Below the pieces are notes generated by a model, which had not been told where the DNA came from, searched no databases, and worked only from the letters and a program-made list of their open reading frames with translations. A program made the position numbers and the translations under genes. Of a DNA stretch of 64,000 nucleotides, positions 18,927 through 26,113 are shown piece after piece. How positions within the stretch are numbered: the stretch's first letter is position 1; the number at the start of each line of letters is the position of its first letter. The stretch covers positions 186,001 through 250,000 of the forward strand of contig OZ253546.1 of the NCBI GenBank assembly GCA_965262585.1, given 5' to 3'. This stretch comes from JAHRAW01 sp965262585 (GTDB taxonomy: Bacteria; Pseudomonadota; Gammaproteobacteria; Arenicellales; Poriferihabitantaceae).

Positions 18927-19867
18927 TTGACGCTCCTTACTTGTGTGAAAATTTCATGGGAACCAAATTCCCAATTCAGAAAATTTATTGGGTCCACGGC
19001 GGTTCCCATATAACGAATTTCGTAGTGCAGATGCGGGCCGGCGCTCTGTCCCGAATTTCCGGAAATGCCCAGCACGTCTCCCTTGTGAATGACATCCCCC
19101 GGCTTGACGTCCATCTTTTGCAGATGCGCGTAATACGATTCGAAACCGAAATTATGCAAGACAATCACCCGGTTGCCGCTCAACTTGGAATAATTGGCGA
19201 CTCGCACAATGCCATCGGCGGCGACACGGACGCTCTGATTTTTGGCGCGAATGTCGACTCCCTTGTGAAACGACTTGACCTTGGTCACCGGGTGAATCCG
19301 GTTGCCGAATTTGCTGGTGATGACGCGGGTTTCGGTGGGAAATCCGTTGGGAATGCTGTTGTGCAAAATGGTTTCCTGTTGCACATTCAACGCGGCATTG
19401 TCCACCCGTGCGGCAAGGGTGTAATGCCCTTCGCTCCACGGGCCACTGGGATTAACCATCTCTTCGATGTGCACGAGTCGGTTGCCGATTTCCGAATATT
19501 CTTCTTCCTTGCCGAGGTAAAACTGCCCGATGGCGCGGATGCGTTGCACCAGTTCGGCGTCGTTATCGCTACCTTCCACCTGAGCGAGGCGTTCAATTTC
19601 GCTGAGTTCCCGATGAATTTCCAGAGCCTGTCGGCTGTGGAGCGCCAGTTCCTTGTCGAGCCTGGAGTTGTCGAGGTCGAGCCGGGCGTTGCGGTCGTGC
19701 AACGCATCGGTATTCTGGTATTGCAAATAACTGTAACTGATGGAGCCCGAAGTGGTGCAAACCACCAGCGCCAACGCCGCCAGTAGGTATCGTTTGACAG
19801 TCTTTTTAACGATAAAGTGGCGGGACCCGGAAGCATCCGAAATGGTTACCGCAAAGTGATTTTTCAT
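18830..19867 (-). CDS. M23 family membrane-anchored metallopeptidase
   Basis: A 345-residue protein: short cytoplasmic start, TM segment about residues 25-47, coiled-coil region about 50-130, then an M23/LytM domain. The zinc-site motifs are seen as FHKGVDI (HxxxD) and HLHYEI (HxH), so the domain looks catalytically competent. It probably cleaves peptidoglycan cross-links and acts with the overlapping bactofilin in cell-shape control. The last ~32 residues are translated from bactofilin coding sequence in a different frame and are not conserved-looking. Confidence 0.92.
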   Translation of the reverse strand: MKNHFAVTISDASGSRHFIVKKTVKRYLLAALALVVCTTSGSISYSYLQYQNTDALHDRNARLDLDNSRLDKELALHSRQALEIHRELSEIERLAQVEGSDNDAELVQRIRAIGQFYLGKEEEYSEIGNRLVHIEEMVNPSGPWSEGHYTLAARVDNAALNVQQETILHNSIPNGFPTETRVITSKFGNRIHPVTKVKSFHKGVDIRAKNQSVRVAADGIVRVANYSKLSGNRVIVLHNFGFESYYAHLQKMDVKPGDVIHKGDVLGISGNSGQSAGPHLHYEIRYMGTAVDPINFLNWEFGSHEIFTQVRSVKWQSLINLINKQITHPTLQLSQLDLLSPERLR

Positions 19868-20015
19868 ATTGGTTGATTTAGTGGCTGGGTAAGAAATCAG
19901 AAACGCTTACGTTCGGGGCCGAAAGCGCAAGCATACCGCACTTTTAGGCTGGGGAATGATATTTTTTGTGGGGTTTGGAGGGGGTGGGTTGCGGCTGCGC
20001 TAGGCGCGGGGCGGG

Positions 20016-20045
20016 TTGGACAGGCGCGGGGGCCTGTCTCTACGG
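20016..20045. repeat. Short hairpin element, copy 1
   Basis: GACAGGC and GCCTGTC form a 7-bp stem between the M23 peptidase and AlaX genes, followed by TCTACGGG. A related element in the opposite orientation is found near 32388-32415 (GTAGGGACAG ... CTGTCC), so this appears to be a small dispersed repeat. There is no T-run on either strand, so it is not called as a terminator. Confidence 0.5.
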
Positions 20046-20058
20046 GTGAAATAATTCC

Positions 20059-20784
20059 TTAATGCTCGGCGAATTCAATGGTGATGCGCCGGTTTTGCTT
20101 GCCTTTGCTTTTGATGCTGCGTACTCGCACGGCGCCGATTTCGCCGCTTGAGGCTACATGGGTGCCGCCGCAGGGCTGCAAATCTGCGCCTTTGAATTCC
20201 ACCAGCCGCATCCGGCCGCCGCCCATCGGCGGCTTGACCGACATAGTTCTGACCAGTTCCGGCTGCTGCGCCATTTCTTCGTCGCTGATCCAGCGTAAGG
20301 ACATCGGGTGGTCTTCTTCAATCAACCGATTCAACTCCGCTTCCACTTGCGCTTTGTCCGGCGGATCGGGTAGGTAAAAGTCCAGCCGGCCACTGCCGTC
20401 GCTGATGGAACCGCCGGTCACTGGTGCCGGGATGACGGCGCATAGCATGTGCATGCAACTGTGCATACGCATCAGGCGGTGGCGTCTCGCCCAATCAATT
20501 TCGAGGCTGACTTGCTCCCCCGCTTCGGGTGGCGTCCCGTCGCCGGCGATGATATGTAGGTGCGCGCCGGATTCTCGGTCCTTGCGGGTGTCAATGATGG
20601 CGATTTCTTCGCCGTCGGCGCGAATTAGTTTTCCGCAGTCGCCGGGTTGTCCGCCGCCCTCCGGGTAGAAAACGGTCTGTTCAACGCACACGCTGTTGGC
20701 GGCGGCATCCACGGAGCACACCGTGGTGTGGCATTTTTTCAGGTAGCCGTCTTCGCGAAATAGTTCGATGGTCGTGTCGGTCAT
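20059..20784 (-). CDS. AlaX-type alanyl-tRNA editing protein
   Basis: A 241-residue free-standing homologue of the AlaRS editing domain. It has GGGQPGD in the N-terminal half and the zinc ligands HSCMH and QPCGGTHVA in the second half. AlaX proteins hydrolyse Ser- or Gly-mischarged tRNA-Ala. The length and presence of the N-terminal beta-barrel part fit the AlaX-M type. It is the last gene of the minus-strand series running from the peroxiredoxin gene downwards. Confidence 0.9.
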   Translation of the reverse strand: MTDTTIELFREDGYLKKCHTTVCSVDAAANSVCVEQTVFYPEGGGQPGDCGKLIRADGEEIAIIDTRKDRESGAHLHIIAGDGTPPEAGEQVSLEIDWARRHRLMRMHSCMHMLCAVIPAPVTGGSISDGSGRLDFYLPDPPDKAQVEAELNRLIEEDHPMSLRWISDEEMAQQPELVRTMSVKPPMGGGRMRLVEFKGADLQPCGGTHVASSGEIGAVRVRSIKSKGKQNRRITIEFAEH

Positions 20785-20820
20785 TCTGTCGTCTCGGTTG
20801 TGGTCAGGTCATGAATCAGG

Positions 20821-21840
20821 TTATGAAATGGTCATGGACTCGGCAATTTTGCGCCGCACTTGTTGCGCTACCTGCATGGCGCGCAAGCCGTCCTCGCCGG
20901 CCACCAGCGGCCTGCGGTTGTGGCGTACGCATTCGACAAAGTGTGCGAGTTCGGCATTTAACGGCAACTGCGGCTCGACTTCAACCCGCTGTTCAATCAA
21001 TCGCGGGAAGCGTTCGCCGTCGGTGGCCGCTTCGGGGAACACCGAATCCAGTTGTTGGTCGGTGAAATTGAGGCCCAGATAACGGTCTTTGGAAAACACG
21101 CGAATACGCCGGAAGCGATTGCGCGACACCCGGCTTGCGGTAACGTTGGCCACCGCGCCGTTGTCGAATTCGAGGCGCGCATTGGCGATGTCGACGTGTT
21201 CGGTGACCACTCGTGCGCCGGTTGCGCGGACATCTTTGAGTTCGGCGCGCACCAGCGACAAGACGATGTCGATGTCGTGGATCATAAGGTCGGCGACCAC
21301 ATCCACATCGGTGCCTCGTGCGACGAAGGCGCCGAGGCGGTGCACTTCGATGAAGCGCGGATCATCCGCCAATTCCGCCAGTTTCATTACCCCGGCGTTG
21401 AATCGTTCGAGGTGGCCTATCTGCAGGATCACGCGGTTGTCGGCGGCCAGTTTAACGATGGTGCGGCTTTCCTCGACGGTGGGCGCCACGGGTTTCTCCA
21501 GCAGGACATGGATGCCGTTTCGCAGCAACTGCTCGGCCACCGGCAAATGCGCGGTGGTGGGAACCGCGATGCTGGCGGCGTCCACCCGTCCCACCAACTG
21601 CTCGACTCTGTCAAGCGCGCTGCAGCCGTATTGGCGGGCGACGGCGCGGACATTTTTGGCGTCGGTGTCCACCACCGCCACGAGTTCCGTGCCGGGCAGG
21701 TTGTGATAGATTTTGGCGTGGATTTTGCCGAGATAGCCGACACCGACTACGGCGACTTTAAGGGGGTGTGTCAAGTTGGGTTTCCTGATGGCCGGTGGCG
21801 GGTTGCCTATTTGCCCGATAATAATGGTGCGTTCAACCAT
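20821..21840 (-). CDS. Gfo/Idh/MocA family NAD(P)-dependent oxidoreductase
   Basis: A 339-residue dehydrogenase with an N-terminal Rossmann fold (VAVVGVGYLGKIHAKIY), the EKPVAPT motif and a C-terminal alpha/beta domain containing the family catalytic-region pattern DLMIHDIDIVLSL. Members act on sugars, inositols or bile pigments; the substrate cannot be told here. The ATG at 21840 is chosen, 22 nt after the oxyR stop; extending to 21885 would overlap oxyR. It is not evidently related to peroxide defence and may simply be in the same transcription direction. Confidence 0.88.
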   Translation of the reverse strand: MVERTIIIGQIGNPPPAIRKPNLTHPLKVAVVGVGYLGKIHAKIYHNLPGTELVAVVDTDAKNVRAVARQYGCSALDRVEQLVGRVDAASIAVPTTAHLPVAEQLLRNGIHVLLEKPVAPTVEESRTIVKLAADNRVILQIGHLERFNAGVMKLAELADDPRFIEVHRLGAFVARGTDVDVVADLMIHDIDIVLSLVRAELKDVRATGARVVTEHVDIANARLEFDNGAVANVTASRVSRNRFRRIRVFSKDRYLGLNFTDQQLDSVFPEAATDGERFPRLIEQRVEVEPQLPLNAELAHFVECVRHNRRPLVAGEDGLRAMQVAQQVRRKIAESMTIS

Positions 21841-21862
21841 ACCGCAAACCGTACGGCACCGC

Positions 21863-22801
21863 TCATTTTTCGAGCATTTGCGCACCGCTCATCGGGCAGG
21901 CGTGGATGGCCCGCCGCAGTGCTTGGATGGCCTGCTCACGGGGATAACCTTTGCGCCAGGCGAGGATCACTTCGCGGGTCGGGGTTTTGTCGGAGAACCG
22001 CTTGATGACCAGCAAGCGTCGGGAATATTCTTCGGCACCGGCGGCGGTACACGGCAACACCGTTACCCCTACCCCGCCGGCGACCATGTGGCGAATGGTC
22101 TCGATGGAGCCGCCTTCCAGAGTTTTTTGCAGGTCGGCTTGAGGGCTGGCTTGATGACCGGAACTCAGACAGGCCGGGCATTCCTTCAGCACCTGATCGC
22201 GGAAACAATGCCCCTGCCCCAGCAATAAAACGGTCTCGCCGGCGAGGTCGTCGGTATGCACGGCGGCTTTTTTCGCCCACGGATGGGACACCGATAACAC
22301 CACCACAAACGGCTCCCGGTATAGCGGCGCGGTTTTCACGCCCGATTCCCGGAACGGGTTGGAGATGATGATGGCGTCGAGGCTGCCCTGTTTGAGGCGC
22401 ACCCGCAGGTCGGCGGTGAAACCTTCTTCGACGATGATGGGCATATCCGGCACCTGCTCGCGCAGGATTGGGATGAGATGGGGCAGCAGGTAGGGGCCGA
22501 TGGTGTAAATCGCCCCGATTCGCAGCGGTGTCGCCAAAGGATCGCCACCGCCCCGGGCAATGCTTTTGACCTTCTCCGCCGCCTCCAGAACCTGCTGGGC
22601 CTGAGCGACTATTTGCTTGCCGACTGGGGTCAATACGACCTGATTGGGGGTGCGTTCGAACACCGCCACGCCCAGTTCATTTTCCAATTTTTTGACCGCC
22701 ACGCTCAGCGTCGGCTGGCTGACAAAACAAGATTTGGCGGCGCGCCCGAAATGCTGCTCCCGGGCCACCGCAACGATGCATCTGAGTTCGCTGAGGGTCA
22801 T
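21863..22801 (-). CDS. oxyR: Hydrogen-peroxide-responsive LysR regulator OxyR
   Basis: A 312-residue LysR-type regulator with an N-terminal winged HTH (ELRCIVAVAREQHFGRAA ... QPTLSVAVKKLE) and a substrate-binding-like C-terminal domain. The peroxide-sensing pair is exact: Cys199 and Cys208 in GHCFRDQVLKEC, at E. coli OxyR positions. It is expected to activate peroxide-defence genes when the disulfide forms. It sits downstream of the DUF3501/Fe-S/rubrerythrin genes on the same strand, so it may be part of the regulon it controls. Confidence 0.93.
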   Translation of the reverse strand: MTLSELRCIVAVAREQHFGRAAKSCFVSQPTLSVAVKKLENELGVAVFERTPNQVVLTPVGKQIVAQAQQVLEAAEKVKSIARGGGDPLATPLRIGAIYTIGPYLLPHLIPILREQVPDMPIIVEEGFTADLRVRLKQGSLDAIIISNPFRESGVKTAPLYREPFVVVLSVSHPWAKKAAVHTDDLAGETVLLLGQGHCFRDQVLKECPACLSSGHQASPQADLQKTLEGGSIETIRHMVAGGVGVTVLPCTAAGAEEYSRRLLVIKRFSDKTPTREVILAWRKGYPREQAIQALRRAIHACPMSGAQMLEK

Positions 22802-22826
22802 GGTGAACTCGGCGGCGGCGGGATGG

Positions 22827-23417
22827 TTAGTGCTGGGTGCTCAAATCACTGGCCAGGGACTTCGCCACCGTCGGCGTCACAGCGGTGGAATGACGGTATT
22901 CGGGATGCTCCGCACCGATTTGGATTTCCGCCCCGGCCTTTGCCGAGCGAACCATGTCCGGGGACAGTTCAAAGCGCAAAAAATGCACCGCCGAGGTCTT
23001 GTCTTCGGTCTCTCGTTGTAAATCTTCATTGGTGATGGGCGCGACTTTGGGGTGTTCGCCGACCTGAACCCAGAGGGTTCGTTCAATGCCAATGAGCGCG
23101 CCGAGGGCGATGCGACGTTCGGCTTCATCCGCAAATTCAATCATGAAAGTCGCCTTCCAGTTGGCGCCGTCTGGAATCAGCGGGTTATACGCCGCCAGTT
23201 CTTCGGCGATAGCCTCAGCCTCAAAAATCTTCTCAATACGCAAGATTTCTTGAACCTGATATTTCATGGTAATGCGATCTTCGAAATACAAAGTGGCATT
23301 GGGGCCAAGGGCAACCCGGCGGGTTTTTTTATGCGCCATAACTTCGGCGCGATAGCCCGTCCGCTGTTCGGCGTAGGTTTCGAGGTTCAGTAGGTCGGAT
23401 TTGGTTAGTTTATTCAT
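22827..23417 (-). CDS. DUF3501 family protein
   Basis: A 196-residue protein of the DUF3501 family, with no known function. The N-terminus MNKLTKSDLLNLETYAEQR marks the likely start at 23417; 13 extra codons upstream look non-coding. There are no TM segments or metal motifs. In other bacteria this family is typically found beside rubrerythrin and a Fe-S oxidoreductase, as here, which suggests a shared role in peroxide or iron handling (inference from context). A 141-nt AT-rich gap separates it from the preceding membrane-protein gene. Confidence 0.82.
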   Translation of the reverse strand: MNKLTKSDLLNLETYAEQRTGYRAEVMAHKKTRRVALGPNATLYFEDRITMKYQVQEILRIEKIFEAEAIAEELAAYNPLIPDGANWKATFMIEFADEAERRIALGALIGIERTLWVQVGEHPKVAPITNEDLQRETEDKTSAVHFLRFELSPDMVRSAKAGAEIQIGAEHPEYRHSTAVTPTVAKSLASDLSTQH

Positions 23418-23558
23418 GGTTAAAATGAGGTTTTGAAGGGTTATTGGATTTCGCAACTATTAGGAAATATACTAAATTTTCCTTTACATATTGGTTATTT
23501 TGATATACTCATCATGTTTCATCCATTCACAAACTATTTGGAAACCAACATGATTGCT

Positions 23559-24092
23559 TCAGGACCGGGTTCCAGCCCAATATTTTAATTGTGCAACGCT
23601 GGTTTGACCAGCCAGCGACTCTAGTGCCTCGTGCGTTGCTTTCGACAGATCCACAGCGTTGTCCAAGGCTTTTTTCAGTTGCTCCAGAAATTTGATTTTC
23701 CGTTCCGATGAAAATCCGCGCACATACTCTGTACGCAGTTCTTTGTAAAAAGCGAATAGATAGTTTTCCGCCGTTATACATTCAACTACCTTCCCCATAG
23801 TTTTACTGTCAAGAAAACCGTAATCCACAAGAATATCACGCAGACTCAGCCCCTCGGTAGAGTCGTATACAGCATACGGGGTAAATCTTTCATCGTTTTC
23901 AATTTTCTGTTTCAGATCATCGAAATTAAATGTTTCTTGTGCTTTACACAGATACTTATTCATACGCTCGATATACACGCTGAGAGCACTGCATAAATGT
24001 TTCTTGCGTTGCAATTCGAGCCACATGTCCGTGAGAATTTTAAGAACGAATATAATGCCCGCAACAACCGCGGAAGCTGTAAGCCAATTCAT
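23559..24092 (-). CDS. Hypothetical single-TM protein inserted in the peroxide-defence cluster
   Basis: A 177-residue protein that I do not recognise. One N-terminal TM segment (about residues 5-22) is followed by a basic stretch (ELQRKKH) and a helical, probably coiled cytoplasmic part containing SAERKIKFLEQLKKAL-like helices. A good ribosome binding site (AGGAGATAACTA) precedes the ATG, and the gene starts 23 nt after the Fe-S oxidoreductase stop, so it is likely cotranscribed. Its base composition is visibly more AT-rich than its neighbours, and it separates DUF3501 from its usual partners. Likely acquired by transfer. Confidence 0.7.
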   Translation of the reverse strand: MNWLTASAVVAGIIFVLKILTDMWLELQRKKHLCSALSVYIERMNKYLCKAQETFNFDDLKQKIENDERFTPYAVYDSTEGLSLRDILVDYGFLDSKTMGKVVECITAENYLFAFYKELRTEYVRGFSSERKIKFLEQLKKALDNAVDLSKATHEALESLAGQTSVAQLKYWAGTRS

Positions 24093-24115
24093 TAGTTATC
24101 TCCTGGTTATCCCGC

Positions 24116-25492
24116 CTAAATCTCGTACGCGCACCGCAACAGCGAAATCGGATGCTCGGTGCGGCTGCCGTCGGCCTTGCCGTGCTCGATGAAGCGTCCG
24201 GCCATGGGGCAATCACTGCCGTAATGGTCGGCCTCGATCTGTTTGACCTTGCTCACCACCGGGCGGCCTATTTTCATGGCGCTCTCGTAAAATTGGCTTT
24301 TTACGCCGTAGGTGCCGTTATGGCCGGAGCAGCGTTCGATGGTCACCACCTCGGTGTCCGGCACAAGTTGCAGGCATTGCCGGGTCTGTGGACCGATTTT
24401 TTGCACCCGCTGATGACAGGCGGCGTGATACGCCACTTTGCCCAGGGATTTTGGGAAATCGGTATTCAGCAGCCCGGCGTGGTGGCGTTCCATGAGATAT
24501 TCAAAGGGGTCGAATAGCGCCGCCGCCACTCGCCGCACGGTCGCGTCTTCGGCAAACAAAAGCGGCCATTCTTGACGCAACATGAGTACGCAGGAAGGCA
24601 CCGGGGCGATGATGTCCCAGCCTTGATCCACCATTTTGGCCAGTTGCGGAAGATTGGCCCGTTTGGCTTTCTCCACCGCCGGCAAGTCGCCCAGTTCCAG
24701 TTTCGGCATACCGCAGCAACGCTCTTTGGCGATCAGAGTCGTCTCGATGTGGTTATGTCGTAGCACCGCAATCAGGTCTTCCACCAGATTCGGCTCGTTG
24801 TAATTGCCGAAACAGGTGGTGAAAATCGCCACCTTGCCGCTAGTGCGCCCGGCGGCTTGAACGGCCGGAGGGGATTCGGTTGCGCGGTGGCGGTCGGATT
24901 TATACCTTTTGCGCAGGGTGTCGCTGTGATATTCAGGCACCGCGGCTTGCGGATGCACGCCGAGGGCGTGGTGAAGGAGTTTGCGCAGGGGCTTTGATTT
25001 GTTGGCGGCATTAACCCCATTGACGACTATGGGAATGCCCGCCAGTTTGCCGACGGCGTCGGTGGCGGAGAGGATTTTTTCGCCGGCGGTGACGGTGTTT
25101 TTGCCGGTGTTGCTACCTGTGCCATGAGCAAACTTTACCGCCTTGGCACGCAACATCAAGTGGGGGAAATCAATGTTCCACTCGTGAGGGGGCGTGTACG
25201 GGCATTTGCTCTGGTAGCATAAATCGCACAGGTAGCAGTGATCCACCACCTTCCAGTAATCGTCCTGTGAAACGCCGTCTATTTCCAGGGTTTTCGACGC
25301 ATCTACCAGATCAAACAGGGTCGGAAAGGCGTTGCATAAACTGACGCAACGCCGGCAGCCGTGGCAATGGTCGAAAACCCGTTGCAGTTCGTCGAACAGC
25401 GATGGCCGGTCGTAGAACTGCGGATTTTTCCAGTCAATGGGATGACGGGTGGGTGCCTCAAGGCCGCCCTCGGTGGGCGATGCGGAAGCCAT
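24116..25492 (-). CDS. HdrB/GlpC-like (Fe-S)-binding oxidoreductase
   Basis: A heterodisulfide-reductase-like protein of about 458 residues. Two [4Fe-4S] ferredoxin motifs lie in the N-terminal third (CHGCRRCVSLC and CYLCDLCYQSKCP). Two cysteine-rich CCG-type regions lie in the C-terminal half (ERCCGMP and ERCSGHNG, the second being a CSG variant). It probably passes electrons to a partner; the position next to rubrerythrin suggests it could be the reductant supplier for peroxide reduction (inference). The start is uncertain: ATG 25492 is chosen, and an in-frame GTG at 25546 would add 18 residues. Confidence 0.87.
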   Translation of the reverse strand: MASASPTEGGLEAPTRHPIDWKNPQFYDRPSLFDELQRVFDHCHGCRRCVSLCNAFPTLFDLVDASKTLEIDGVSQDDYWKVVDHCYLCDLCYQSKCPYTPPHEWNIDFPHLMLRAKAVKFAHGTGSNTGKNTVTAGEKILSATDAVGKLAGIPIVVNGVNAANKSKPLRKLLHHALGVHPQAAVPEYHSDTLRKRYKSDRHRATESPPAVQAAGRTSGKVAIFTTCFGNYNEPNLVEDLIAVLRHNHIETTLIAKERCCGMPKLELGDLPAVEKAKRANLPQLAKMVDQGWDIIAPVPSCVLMLRQEWPLLFAEDATVRRVAAALFDPFEYLMERHHAGLLNTDFPKSLGKVAYHAACHQRVQKIGPQTRQCLQLVPDTEVVTIERCSGHNGTYGVKSQFYESAMKIGRPVVSKVKQIEADHYGSDCPMAGRFIEHGKADGSRTEHPISLLRCAYEI

Positions 25493-25575
25493 TACGGGGA
25501 TGCTGTTTGAGATGCCGTCACCAGGGAGAATCCCCAGTGACAGCACGATGCAAATCAGTCACCATCGCGGCTAAA

Positions 25576-25989
25576 TTACAACTCGTCCAACGCCCTCTGG
25601 AAACGATTGGCGTGGGAACGCTCGGCTTTGCCCAGGGTCTCGAACCAATCGGCGATTTCGTCAAAACCTTCCTCCCGGGCGGTCTTGGCCATGCCCGGAT
25701 ACATGTCGGTGTATTCGTGGGTTTCGCCGGCGATGGCCGCCTTGAGGTTGTCCGGTGTGCCGCCGATGGGTAGCCCGGTGGCCGGATCCCCTATTTCTTC
25801 GAGGTACTCGAGATGGCCGTGGGCGTGGCCAGTTTCGCCTTCCGCAGTGGAGCGAAATACCGCGGCAACGTCGTTATAACCCTCGATATCCGCCTTGGCG
25901 GCAAAATATAAATACCGGCGGTTGGCTTGGGATTCTCCGGCAAAGGCATCTTTGAGATTCTGCCCGGTTTTTGAATCGATTAAATTCAT
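25576..25989 (-). CDS. Rubrerythrin (di-iron domain only)
   Basis: A 137-residue ferritin-like di-iron protein. It shows the paired ExxH/E motifs (GESQANRRYLYFA, EGETGHAHGHLEY, GETHEYTDMY, KAERSHANRF). The C-terminal rubredoxin-like domain of classical rubrerythrin is absent, so electrons must come from another protein. A peroxide-scavenging role is inferred from the family. The ATG at 25989 is supported by CAGGAGAC upstream; a longer open frame begins at 26037 without support. It heads the rubrerythrin/Fe-S/DUF3501/OxyR series. Confidence 0.92.
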   Translation of the reverse strand: MNLIDSKTGQNLKDAFAGESQANRRYLYFAAKADIEGYNDVAAVFRSTAEGETGHAHGHLEYLEEIGDPATGLPIGGTPDNLKAAIAGETHEYTDMYPGMAKTAREEGFDEIADWFETLGKAERSHANRFQRALDEL

Positions 25990-26080
25990 GATCGTGTCTC
26001 CTGCTGAGTGAGTGTCGTACTGAATGGGTATGCCCATCGGGACATAGGCGCAGTGTGCGGCGATTTAACTGATTATTCTA

Positions 26081-26104
26081 ATTGATTGTTACTAACAAAC
26101 CAAT
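26081..26104. promoter_or_regulatory. Candidate operator palindrome upstream of rubrerythrin
   Basis: An imperfect 24-bp palindrome with a perfect core TTGTTA-G-TAACAA (minus-strand reading) and outer ATTG/CAAT arms lies 92-115 bp upstream of the rubrerythrin ATG and about 10 bp past the end of the MmeI-like gene. It does not clearly match the OxyR consensus (ATAG-N7-CTAT), and there is no T-run to suggest a terminator. It may be the binding site of an unidentified regulator. Confidence 0.3.
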
Positions 26105-26113
26105 AGTCAAATA

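Noticed and set aside
18920..19786. 288-codon plus-strand frame opposite the M23 peptidase
   Set aside because: The minus strand carries complete M23 motifs; the plus frame has no recognisable features.
21052..22005. 317-codon plus-strand frame opposite the oxidoreductase and OxyR
   Set aside because: Shadow of two well-supported genes.
23418..23558. OxyR box in the AT-rich spacer before DUF3501
   Set aside because: No ATAG-N7-CTAT pairs with correct spacing; only general AT-richness.
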